Shown here in pieces: positions 1 to 7,433 of a stretch of DNA of 52,800 bases. Each line of letters opens with the position of its first letter. Position 1 is the first letter of the stretch. A program made the translations under genes and the position numbers. Below the pieces are notes generated by a model. The model was not told the DNA's origin. It was given only the letters and a program-made list of their open reading frames with translations, and searched no databases. Source of the stretch: JAJTHC01 sp044358835 (lineage in GTDB: Bacteria; Cyanobacteriota; Vampirovibrionia; Vampirovibrionales; JAJTHC01); assembly GCA_044358835.1 (NCBI GenBank), contig JBIKNF010000012.1:1-52800 (forward strand), read 5' to 3'.

Positions 1-6
1 CCCGCG

Positions 7-22
7 CCCCCCCCCCCCCCCC
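7..22. repeat. C16 homopolymer
   Basis: Sixteen consecutive C residues lie at the left edge of the window, downstream of tsaD. Runs of this length slip readily in replication and may also be a sequencing or assembly weak point. Positions 23-114 after it are A/T-rich and hold no gene I can support. Confidence 0.8.
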
Positions 23-114
23 GTAACGGAGAGAGGGTAACATAAGTATTACCTTTCATGGTGAATTTAGGAGAAATAGAGAAAAAATGATTAGTGTCTA
101 TTCAAAATATATAA

Positions 115-141
115 TAAAAAGAAAAAATCTTTGTTAAAGAT
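115..141 (-). terminator. probable terminator of tsaD
   Basis: On the minus strand ATCTTT and AAAGAT (127-141) form a six-base stem around a three-base loop and run into a T-rich tract of about twelve bases. It lies about 30 bases past the tsaD stop codon, where an intrinsic terminator would be expected. The stem is short, so strength is uncertain. Confidence 0.55.
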
Positions 142-171
142 AACGACGTTGTTACAATCCTTTACAACACA

Positions 172-1188
172 CTAGGCCCGTGAAAACACATCGATGTTGA
201 GCTGGTTTTCGCTCAGTGGGTTGAAATAGGCAGAGGCTCCCACCATCGCAGCGTTGTCCGTACAAAAACGCATGGCCGGTATGTGAACCTTAAAGCCTTC
301 GGCTTCTAAATCTAAAAAGGCTTGTCGCAAAGCACTATTGGCGGAAACACCTCCCGCCAAAGTCACGGTGGTGACGCCCGTTTCTTCGGACAATTGACGC
401 AATTTACGCATCAGCGTTTTTACGACGGTGGCTTGAAAAGACGCGGAAACATCCTGCACCAGCTGAAGCGGTACAGGCGTTTGGGTGGACAAATACGGCT
501 GAGCTTGCTTGCGCCATAGGCTTAACACAGCGGTTTTTAGCCCCGAAAAACTAAAGTCATAGGCATTTTTCGTGCGAGCGACAGGCAAGCCAAACGCCGT
601 GGAATCGCCCTGTTGCGCCAGTTTGTCGAGCACCGCTCCACCAGGGAAGCCCAAGCCCATTTCTCGCGCCAACTTGTCGTAGACTTCACCCACCGCGTCA
701 TCCAGCGTTTCACCGACTATACAAATGTCGTCGTAGGCGTTTACCTGCAACAATTGCGTATGCCCCCCGCTCACCAAAAGCCCTATGAATGGCGGTTCTA
801 AGTCGCTTTCCAAGTAATTAGACGCCACATGAGCATTGAGGTGATTCACCCCCAAAAACGGCTTATTCGCAATCAGGGAAAGGGTTTTGGCGGTGTTGGC
901 CCCCACCAACAGGGAACCGAGCAGTCCAGGACCAATCGTGCTGGCAATGGCGTCCATGTCAAAAAGGCTCAAACCCGCTTGGTGCAAGGCTTCTGCCACA
1001 ACGGCGTTGACCCCATGCAGGTGCGAACGTGCCGCCAATTCAGGAATCACGCCTCCGTAGCGGGCATGCACATCAAACTGGCTGTCAATCACGGAAGCCA
1101 ACACACGGCGACCGTCTTCCACAATGGCACAGGCGGTGTCGTCACAACTCGATTCAATGGCCAAAATGCGTCGGTACGGGGCGTTCAT
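172..1188 (-). CDS. tsaD: tRNA N6-adenosine threonylcarbamoyltransferase TsaD
   Basis: TsaD transfers the threonylcarbamoyl group onto A37 of tRNAs that read ANN codons, working in the cytoplasm with TsaB and TsaE, neither of which is in this window. The 338-residue protein is the usual family length. It begins with the ASKHA-type IESSCDDTA motif, carries the metal-binding HLNAH pair near residue 115, the nucleotide-binding SGGHTQ near 140 and GGVSANSALR near 280. The ATG at 1188 is preceded by a weak AAGG and a run of C. The gene stands alone between a terminator-like hairpin and a T-rich repeat region, so it is probably transcribed on its own. Confidence 0.97.
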   Translation of the reverse strand: MNAPYRRILAIESSCDDTACAIVEDGRRVLASVIDSQFDVHARYGGVIPELAARSHLHGVNAVVAEALHQAGLSLFDMDAIASTIGPGLLGSLLVGANTAKTLSLIANKPFLGVNHLNAHVASNYLESDLEPPFIGLLVSGGHTQLLQVNAYDDICIVGETLDDAVGEVYDKLAREMGLGFPGGAVLDKLAQQGDSTAFGLPVARTKNAYDFSFSGLKTAVLSLWRKQAQPYLSTQTPVPLQLVQDVSASFQATVVKTLMRKLRQLSEETGVTTVTLAGGVSANSALRQAFLDLEAEGFKVHIPAMRFCTDNAAMVGASAYFNPLSENQLNIDVFSRA

Positions 1189-1195
1189 GGGGGGG

Positions 1196-1380
1196 CCTTT
1201 TTGGTTTTGCTTTATTTCTTTAGTCGAGTTTTCGTTTTCTTTAGTTTTATTTAGTTTTCTTTAGCTTTCTTTAGTTTTATTTCGTTTTTTCTTTAGTTTG
1301 AGCCAGTTTCTTTCGTTTCTTTATTTTCTTTCGTTTGACAAAAGAATAGCGTTTAGTTTCTTTCGTTTTTCTTTCGTTGG
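1196..1380. repeat. degenerate TTTCTTT(A/C)GT repeat tract
   Basis: About nine imperfect copies of TTTCTTT(A/C)GTTT cover nearly the whole gap between tsaD and accA. On the coding strand of tsaD this is an A-rich leader built from (C/G)(A/T)AAGAAA-like units. Copies nearer tsaD carry TTTAG and those nearer accA carry TTTCG, which looks like expansion of a short unit in two blocks. The tract contains no ORF. Confidence 0.75.
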
Positions 1381-1410
1381 CATTAAAAGTGGGGGGCTTT
1401 CAACGGCTGA

Positions 1411-2391
1411 TTAGCCGTTGGCCACCGCGCCAATTTGGCGATACTTTTGAAAACGCTGTTCTTTAAGCGTTTCAACATCTAGGCCATTAAGCTCGTCTAA
1501 GCCTAGTTCAATGCGTGCTGCAATGGCTGAAATCGTGGCGTGCGGATTGTAATGGGCACCTCCACGGGGCTCTTCAATCACGGCGTCACAAATGCCAAAG
1601 CGAAACAAGTCTTGCGCCGTGATTTTGAGGGCTTCCGCAGCTGTTGTGGCAAAGCTGGCGTCTCGCCATAAAATAGACGCACACCCTTCGGGGGAAATCA
1701 CCGTGTATTGGGCGTGTTCAAGCATGTAAATATGGTTTGAAATACCTATGCCTAGGGCGCCTCCGCTAGAGGCTTCGCCCATCACGATTGAAATAATCGG
1801 CACATTTAAGCGAGACATTTCACGAATGTTCAGGGCAATGGCATGGCCCACGGCGTGTTGTTCGCCTTCAATGCCGGGGTAGGCTCCGGGGGTGTCAATT
1901 AGGGTAATCACAGGCATTTTGAACTTTTCGGCATGTTGAAATAAACGCAAGGCTTTGCGATAGCCTTCGGGGTTGGCCATCCCGAAATTATGCACCAAAT
2001 TTTCCTTCATGCTACGGCCTTTTTGCGTGCCAAGAATCATCACAGGCTTGCCTTGAAGTTCAATAATGCCGCCCACAATGGCGCGATCGTCTTTGCCCAT
2101 GCGGTCTCCGTGCAGTTCAAACCACGTTTCTGGCGAAAGCCCTTGTATAACTTCAAGGGTGTTGGGTCGCTGAGGGTGCCGAGCAATTTGCAGTTTTTGC
2201 GCTGGTGTTAATTGATCGTACAGCTGTGTTTCCATGGCTTCTAATTGCTGGCGTAAGGCTTGGCAATTTTTGTTCATGTTTGGGCTGGCTTCTTTTTCAA
2301 GATCCGCAATTTGCTTTTTGAGCTGAAGAATGGGTTTTTCAAAATCTAAGGATTGAATTTTGGGGGACGCCTTTTCTTTGGTGGGGGTCAT
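1411..2391 (-). CDS. accA: acetyl-CoA carboxylase carboxyltransferase subunit alpha
   Basis: AccA pairs with AccD to transfer CO2 from carboxybiotin to acetyl-CoA, the first committed step of fatty-acid synthesis. The 326-residue protein has the usual N-terminal helix (LDFEKPILQLKKQIADLEKEA), the glycine-rich MGEASSGGALGIGISNHIYML around residues 200-225, and GEQHAVGHAIA for CoA and biotin binding. It follows accD on the same strand after 32 bases, so the two are very likely one operon giving equal subunit amounts. The ATG at 2391 has GGAG about ten bases upstream. Nothing looks damaged. Confidence 0.97.
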   Translation of the reverse strand: MTPTKEKASPKIQSLDFEKPILQLKKQIADLEKEASPNMNKNCQALRQQLEAMETQLYDQLTPAQKLQIARHPQRPNTLEVIQGLSPETWFELHGDRMGKDDRAIVGGIIELQGKPVMILGTQKGRSMKENLVHNFGMANPEGYRKALRLFQHAEKFKMPVITLIDTPGAYPGIEGEQHAVGHAIALNIREMSRLNVPIISIVMGEASSGGALGIGISNHIYMLEHAQYTVISPEGCASILWRDASFATTAAEALKITAQDLFRFGICDAVIEEPRGGAHYNPHATISAIAARIELGLDELNGLDVETLKEQRFQKYRQIGAVANG

Positions 2392-2423
2392 GGTTTAGAA
2401 ACTCCGTAAACGATAAAACCTCA

Positions 2424-3359
2424 TTAGGAAACCATGACAGGTTCATGGTTAAAAAGCAGTAACGCTTCCTTTTTAGGGTACTGTTGACTACTGGCTTGAT
2501 GCAATAAAATCAAGCGTTCTAAGGTTTGGCGCAAGTCATGGCGATGAAGTACCATGTCGACTTGGCCATAATCTTGCAAGTAACTGGCGGTTTGAAAGTC
2601 CGCGGGCAATTTTTGGCGAATGGTTTGTTCAATCACACGACGCCCCGCAAACCCGATTCTAGCGCCTTCTTCGGCCAGAATCAAGTCTCCTAACGTGCCG
2701 TAACTGGCGGTGACCCCGCCGTAAGTGGGTTCAGTCAGCAGAGTCATGTACAGCAAGCCTTTTTCATGCAAACGCCCTAATACGGCCGATGTTTTGACCA
2801 TTTGCATTAAGGAAAACATGCCTTCTTGCATTCTGGCCCCGCCTGAAGCGGTGACAACGAGCAACGGCAGGTTGTAGGCCAAGCTTTTTTCAGCGGCGCG
2901 GGTGATTTTTTCGCCCACCACAGAACCCATGGAACCGCCCATGTAGCCAAAATCCATGACGGCTAGGGCGTAAGTGGCTTTGCCTGTTTGGGCAATGCCT
3001 GTAATGACGGCATCTTTTAGCTTAGATTTTCGCTCTGCGTCTGCTTGACGCACGGTGTAGGCTTCTGTGTCGCTAAAGTGCAGGGGATCTAGCGGGGAGA
3101 GTTGGGCATCGATTTCATAGAAGGCATCGGTGAGTTGTTTGATGCGTCGTTTGGCTGAAATACGGTGATGGTAGCCACATTTGGGGCAGACGTTTAAATT
3201 GGCCCTGAGATCTATTTTGGTGAGTTGCACTTGGCAACTGACGCATTGCGTCCATATTTTGGCGTATTGAGCGTCTTCAACACGGTTCATGCCCTCGGCA
3301 TCTAAATGGGCAGTGGATTGTTTACGGCGTTGTTCAAACCAGTTTTTCAAGCTCATCAT
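2424..3359 (-). CDS. accD: acetyl-CoA carboxylase carboxyltransferase subunit beta
   Basis: AccD is the zinc-containing beta subunit of the carboxyltransferase and acts with the neighbouring AccA. A four-cysteine zinc ribbon (CVSC, then CPKCGYHH) lies at about residues 40-65. The crotonase-like core follows with GSMGSVVGEKI, the oxyanion-hole segment TASGGARMQEG and PTYGGVTASYGTLGD. The reading frame extends to a TTG at 3368, but the ATG at 3359 is preferred because AAGGGG lies ten bases upstream. That gives 311 residues. It is the first gene of the accD-accA operon. Confidence 0.96.
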   Translation of the reverse strand: MMSLKNWFEQRRKQSTAHLDAEGMNRVEDAQYAKIWTQCVSCQVQLTKIDLRANLNVCPKCGYHHRISAKRRIKQLTDAFYEIDAQLSPLDPLHFSDTEAYTVRQADAERKSKLKDAVITGIAQTGKATYALAVMDFGYMGGSMGSVVGEKITRAAEKSLAYNLPLLVVTASGGARMQEGMFSLMQMVKTSAVLGRLHEKGLLYMTLLTEPTYGGVTASYGTLGDLILAEEGARIGFAGRRVIEQTIRQKLPADFQTASYLQDYGQVDMVLHRHDLRQTLERLILLHQASSQQYPKKEALLLFNHEPVMVS

Positions 3360-3438
3360 CTGAATCAATCCCCTTTCGAGAAACGGCGATATGTTTTATT
3401 GTACGCCAAAAAAGAAAATCGACAAGCCTTCAATAATC

Positions 3439-3466
3439 AAACGCCCCTGTTTGTTCAGGGGCGTTT
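3439..3466 (-). terminator. strong hairpin between accD and a small ORF
   Basis: AAACGCCCCTG and CAGGGGCGTTT form a perfect 11-base stem with a six-base loop. It lies about 100 bases downstream of the small minus-strand gene at 3563-3826 and upstream of accD, so it probably ends that transcript. The tail after the stem is only moderately T-rich. Confidence 0.7.
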
Positions 3467-3562
3467 TAAGAAGCGGGGATGCTGAGCAAGCCACCGAATG
3501 ACGCGATGCCTTATTCACCTTACGCCGGCTTTAGGCACTTTTTGGGGGTATCAATTGCTTGA

Positions 3563-3826
3563 TTACCAGCTCCGATTAGAGTTTCCAAATATACATTGAA
3601 TTGATGACTGATAAGAAGATTGACCAGGTTTTGGTGACTTAGGTTCCGTTGATTTACCATAGCACAAAACCTTTTGAGAGTCAGCCCATAAGGCTCGCTT
3701 AACAGTGTTATTTCCCTCGCGTTTTGTAATAGAACCGCCTGTTATACCAGAAGTTCCTAATTTTTTGTTGCAAAATAAACCGTTTGGGATATGTATGAGG
3801 GGACGCATAATTCGATTTTGGGACAT
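3563..3826 (-). CDS. small hypothetical protein, 87 residues
   Basis: I do not recognise this protein. The ATG at 3826 has a convincing AAAGGA eight to nine bases upstream, and a strong hairpin follows the gene, so it is plausibly expressed. The product is basic and rich in Ser, Asn, Lys and Gly, with three cysteines and no membrane segment or signal peptide. The sequence is more A/T-rich than the acc genes beside it. A run of eight C residues on its coding strand lies just upstream of the ribosome site. It might be a recently acquired gene or a spurious ORF. Confidence 0.4.
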   Translation of the reverse strand: MSQNRIMRPLIHIPNGLFCNKKLGTSGITGGSITKREGNNTVKRALWADSQKVLCYGKSTEPKSPKPGQSSYQSSIQCIFGNSNRSW

Positions 3827-3950
3827 TTTTGTTTTCCTTTATTGTAATTAAGGGGGGGGTAAGCAGTCGTTTTTAAAACTTCTGTACCCTAATAAAAACA
3901 ATCTTTACCACGTTCTTGCTTTTTTGTTACAATTCTTTAAGTGTTAGGCT

Positions 3951-4082
3951 GTTGGTGCGGGGGGTTAGGTTCCATGGAGCAGGCGGGTTGCCCCGTCCAG
4001 AGCTGGTGTCCCTCCTCCTCCTCACCTTCTCCCTAAGGGAGGAGGAACAAAGCAAATTAGACTTTCGCAGCGCTTTCTATAC
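3951..4082 (+). repeat. dispersed repeat, short or diverged copy A
   Basis: This stretch ends with AGCGCTTTCTATAC (4069-4082), identical to the end of copy B (17103-17116) and one base different from copy C (41890-41903). Just before it is a hairpin, CTTCTCCCTAAGGGAGGAG, like the pyrimidine/purine hairpin near the end of copy B. The central blocks shared by B and C are absent. The end of the repeat supplies the last bases and stop codon of comEC. The sequence from 3827 to 3950 holds no other gene. Confidence 0.6.
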
Positions 4083-6740
4083 CCGCGTCCACATTAACTG
4101 AACACGAACCCCTTTGGCGGTGGGGTAGGTTTGCCAGTGCCCGTGAAGGGTAAAACCCAACACAGGTAACGAAAGTTCATAGGTCTTCCCTGATTTAGCC
4201 TGCCAGTGTAAGCACGAAGTGCGATGTTGTTGAAAGGTCGAAAGACGGGTCCTGCTCCATTGAAGAAGCACGTTTTCTTCAAACGCTCGGCGTCTGGCGT
4301 CTTGCCGAGCCTGCTTTTGTTTCAGGGTTTGCGTGGTTTTTTGGGCGGACGAATGAGATCGTTTCCTGTTGTGGGACGCCTTTCTTTTACGAGGCGCGTG
4401 AGAGGAGGAGGTCGCTTTTTTAGCTGTAAGTGGCGTTGTTGTATTCGTTTTTTCAAGCGCTTGTTGGGGACGCTTCATGCGCTGGAGGCCTTGGGGAGCA
4501 AGGGGGGGGGCTTCAAAGGAGTCGGTGGTAAATAGTTTTTGCGCTTTTGAAAGGGTTTTAGGCACTTTTAAGTGATGAGAATCGTCTTCAAAAAACGCCA
4601 GGGTATACATCGCTTGTTCGGATTCCAAAAGATCTTGTTGGGGCTGTTTTAGCTGGGTTTGACTCCCCTTGATCAAATAAGTCACATCTCCTTTGGCCAG
4701 TGTGTGAACGGTTTTTTCTACGCGTCTGAGGTGTTTTTGAAGCGGGCTGAGCAGGGCCTTGGGTGTTGTTTTTTTGGCACGTTTTCGTTTACGCTTTTTT
4801 GGGGCTTCGCTTTTTTGCAAGGCTTTTAAAGCAGACGCTTCAAGCCACACCACTTCTTCAGGCGGAAGAAGGTGTTGGGCGTCAAAATACCGATTCACGT
4901 CTTCAAGTTCACGCCTAGAAAGGGGGGCTTCAACAAATACAATACTATGTATGTTTTGGACGTTTTTCGCGTCTTTGTAATGGAAAATACGCACGCCTTC
5001 ATGCCGAAGGCTTTGCCCAATGGGGAGGCTAAGCCACGCCTGCTGGGGATGCCTCTGAAAGCGCGTGGCATCCCAGTACAGGGGAAAAAGCATCAAGGCG
5101 AGGCTTATGACGCTGATGCCCCCGTAGCGAATGAGCTTCACACGAAGCGGATGCGCCGCCGACACGGCGCGTTCACCCCACCAAGGCAGGCTCAATAAAA
5201 CCGTGTAGGCCAAAAGCATCCATGCAAGAGGTAGCGTTGGGACCCTAAACTGCAGGTGCGAAAAGCTCGCGCCCCAATGCGTCCACGCGATTTGGGCCTT
5301 TAACAGCAGTTGGCTAGGCATGAGGCATAGGCCAGCGAAAGAAGGTGAAAGGCTATAGAGCCCAAAACTCGCGAATCCCCATAAGGTGAGGGGTGCGACC
5401 AGTACCCCGCTTAAAAGATTCATGGCTACCGCATGCAACGGCGTTTTGTGGAAGACGTGTAAAATCAACGGCGTGGCATAGAGTTGGGCAACAGCGGTGA
5501 GGCATCCGGCGGAAAGGAGGCCTGCGATGAGGTTGCGCTTACTGTTCCATCCTTTTTTTTGAAGGAAGGCTTCAATCGTGGTGAATAACGTGACGATGCC
5601 AAAGGTGGTTAATACCGAAAGTTGAAACCCCAGATTAAGCCATAAGTAAGGGTGCCATACACTGATTACGCTAATGGCCAGCATTAGTAAAAATAAGGGA
5701 TTCAAGGGTTTAAAGAAGTACTTCACCCATAAGCCCAAGAACCACATCACCACAGCGCGTAAAATAGAAGGCGGAAACCCTGTGGCCACGCCATAAGCCA
5801 ATACGCCTAGACTTGCGAGGGCAAAGGCCACGACGCGAGGAAAGCGAGGCACAAGCCGAAGTAAGAACAACAGCCCTGCGGCAATGATGGCCACATTCAT
5901 GCCACTGGCCGCCACCAAATGGATTTGCCCTGTGTCAATGAAGGCTTGCTTAAGGGCGGGGGGTAAGGGGCTGGCGCGGTCTCCCAGCACGATGCCCCCC
6001 ATCAACCGACCGGCTTCAGGGCCAAGCGTCCTTTCTAGTAGCGTCACAAAACCAAGGCGTTGTTTCAATATGGCGGATTCCACCCCCGCACGTGCGTGTT
6101 GCCACCCCGTGGGCTTGGGCAGTGAAGCGTCTAGAGGGAGCCGTTGGAGGCAGTCTTGATCAAGAAAGGCTTGGTGAAGGGTGCCAGCCAGGCCCATACT
6201 TTGTAAGTACTGGGCTTCATTAAAATCCCCTAAAAAACGAAGGGCATGGCCTTTTTCAAAGTGGCCAGAAATACAGGTTGCTTTGCCTAAGGGAAAATTT
6301 GAGGGGTGGGAGGTTTTGAGCAACAGGCGAACAGGGGTTGGGGTGTCTAAATGAGCGGTTTCAAGGACTAGCCCCTTTTCATGGGGGAAAATTTTACCGG
6401 GCAGCCGGAGGTACTGGCCGTTTAAGTAGTCTGGCACATCAACGGGGTGAAATCGAAGAACGGCCAGAAAAAATCCCACTAAACTCACCAGTAGCAAAAG
6501 CCACACTCGTTTGACGCCAATAGGCCAGTTTCGCCAAAAGCCTACCCCTAAAAGGCCCCAAAGCATCGCCCCTTTTACAAGCCAAGGGTGCAAGCCTAGG
6601 GGGATGAGTTGGCCATGCACACCGAGCATAAAGCCAACGACCCCAACCAGCATTAAGGCACTGAGGCCTTTTTGAATGCGGTACAGCGTTTCAAGCCCCA
6701 CATGGGTGAGTAGCCGAAGTGTTTCAAGGAGGTTTTTCAT
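4077..6740 (-). CDS. comEC: ComEC/Rec2-family DNA uptake channel protein with atypical C-terminus
   Basis: ComEC forms the inner-membrane channel for single-stranded DNA during natural transformation. The 887-residue protein starts with membrane segments and a soluble DUF4131-like part (about residues 60-210). It continues with the Competence domain, marked by GGIVLGDRASPLPPALKQAF and HLVAASGMNVAIIAAG, and many membrane helices to about residue 540. The C-terminal 300 residues lack the HxHxDH metallo-beta-lactamase signature of full-length ComEC. Instead they hold two Lys/Arg-rich stretches (KKRKRKRAKK and RKRKASHNRKRSHSS) around low-complexity sequence. A G9/C9 run (4502-4510) lies in this coding part. 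The stop codon is inside a dispersed repeat end, so the tail may have been altered by its insertion. No other competence gene is nearby. Confidence 0.88.
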   Translation of the reverse strand: MKNLLETLRLLTHVGLETLYRIQKGLSALMLVGVVGFMLGVHGQLIPLGLHPWLVKGAMLWGLLGVGFWRNWPIGVKRVWLLLLVSLVGFFLAVLRFHPVDVPDYLNGQYLRLPGKIFPHEKGLVLETAHLDTPTPVRLLLKTSHPSNFPLGKATCISGHFEKGHALRFLGDFNEAQYLQSMGLAGTLHQAFLDQDCLQRLPLDASLPKPTGWQHARAGVESAILKQRLGFVTLLERTLGPEAGRLMGGIVLGDRASPLPPALKQAFIDTGQIHLVAASGMNVAIIAAGLLFLLRLVPRFPRVVAFALASLGVLAYGVATGFPPSILRAVVMWFLGLWVKYFFKPLNPLFLLMLAISVISVWHPYLWLNLGFQLSVLTTFGIVTLFTTIEAFLQKKGWNSKRNLIAGLLSAGCLTAVAQLYATPLILHVFHKTPLHAVAMNLLSGVLVAPLTLWGFASFGLYSLSPSFAGLCLMPSQLLLKAQIAWTHWGASFSHLQFRVPTLPLAWMLLAYTVLLSLPWWGERAVSAAHPLRVKLIRYGGISVISLALMLFPLYWDATRFQRHPQQAWLSLPIGQSLRHEGVRIFHYKDAKNVQNIHSIVFVEAPLSRRELEDVNRYFDAQHLLPPEEVVWLEASALKALQKSEAPKKRKRKRAKKTTPKALLSPLQKHLRRVEKTVHTLAKGDVTYLIKGSQTQLKQPQQDLLESEQAMYTLAFFEDDSHHLKVPKTLSKAQKLFTTDSFEAPPLAPQGLQRMKRPQQALEKTNTTTPLTAKKATSSSHAPRKRKASHNRKRSHSSAQKTTQTLKQKQARQDARRRAFEENVLLQWSRTRLSTFQQHRTSCLHWQAKSGKTYELSLPVLGFTLHGHWQTYPTAKGVRVQLMWTRV

Positions 6741-6866
6741 ATCCCACTAGTATAGCCAAGTCGATGATGAGGTTCAAGCCCATCATGTAACAAAACGTAA
6801 CGGTCTATTCAGTAATACGCCCATGGGGCGAAAACAGTTATGTCCGAAAGATAAAGGAGTTCGATT

Positions 6867-7232
6867 ATGAAAAATAGTTTAGTTTTTACCTTAGCCGTTG
6901 TTGCCTTGTTTAGCAGTACAGCCGTAAGTCTCGCTGTTACAGGCATAGATGAAGTCACCTCTTTACGTTCCAAATTACACGCCACGGTTGAACATGTCAC
7001 TTCAGACGCTGTGACAGAAGAAGACCAAGCCCACTGGTTAGTGATCAATCAAACCCCATGGAAGTGGGATGAGTCTGCCTTGGAATTGTCAGCGTCCATT
7101 GTAAACACCAATTACCAACAAGCCAATGCGAACCATGAAGGTGGACATGATGGCGAAGGTCACGGGGAAGGCCATGTGGATGGTCACGGTGATGGACACG
7201 GCGACAGAGCTTCCATTGACTTTGATTTTTAG
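6867..7232 (+). CDS. small exported protein with His/Gly/Asp-rich tail
   Basis: The 121-residue product begins with a typical Sec signal peptide (MKNSLVFTLAVVALFSSTAVSLA). A short soluble part with the segment TPWKWDESALELSASIV follows. The last 30 residues are a repeating HEGGHDGEGH / HVDGHGDGHGD pattern. That pattern would bind divalent metals such as Ni, Zn or Cu, so a periplasmic metal-binding role is inferred, but I know no named family. An excellent AAAGGAG lies seven bases before the ATG. It is divergent from comEC and ends in a strong terminator, so it is a one-gene transcript. Confidence 0.7.
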   Translation: MKNSLVFTLAVVALFSSTAVSLAVTGIDEVTSLRSKLHATVEHVTSDAVTEEDQAHWLVINQTPWKWDESALELSASIVNTNYQQANANHEGGHDGEGHGEGHVDGHGDGHGDRASIDFDF

Positions 7233-7255
7233 ACCCCCCTTGATTGACACTAAAA

Positions 7256-7290
7256 TAAACGCCCTTTAGAGTCCTTCTAAAGGGCGTTTA
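7256..7290 (+). terminator. intrinsic terminator
   Basis: TAAACGCCCTTTAGA and its exact complement form a 15-base stem around a five-base loop, 24 bases after the stop codon of the His-rich protein gene. No long T-run follows, but the stem is long and stable. Confidence 0.8.
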
Positions 7291-7334
7291 CTTCATATAA
7301 AGGGTTTTTGATTGACTGGGTTGTCTTAATGGTC

Positions 7335-7383
7335 TTAAACAGGGTATGATTTTTTAAACAGTCATTTGTATTGTTTTAAACAG
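7335..7383 (+). promoter_or_regulatory. three TTAAACAG direct repeats before the TpsB gene
   Basis: TTAAACAG occurs at 7335-7342, 7354-7361 and 7376-7383, spaced 19 and 22 bases apart, close to two helical turns. The last copy sits just upstream of an A/T-rich segment (TATTATATTATTT, about 7397-7410) that could be the -10 region of the gene starting at 7434. The layout suggests sites for a transcription factor binding one face of the DNA. Confidence 0.5.
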
Positions 7384-7433
7384 TCCGTTGTTTTCGTTAT
7401 TATATTATTTAGATTAGATCGGTAGAACCAACC

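Noticed and set aside
3659..3668. TAGCACAAAA inside the small ORF at 3563-3826
   Set aside because: It lies in a reading frame, with no gene start at the right distance and no TTTAATG element after it, so it is not counted as a further copy of the shared box.
3916..4101. Plus-strand ORF of 61 codons between the small gene and comEC
   Set aside because: It lies in the dispersed repeat copy A and the comEC end, has no ribosome site, and its sequence is low-complexity repeat translation.
4290..4303. GCGTCTGGCGTCTT shared with 52714-52727
   Set aside because: In comEC it is ordinary Arg/Ala/Asp coding sequence and the flanks do not match, so chance similarity is more likely than a repeat copy.
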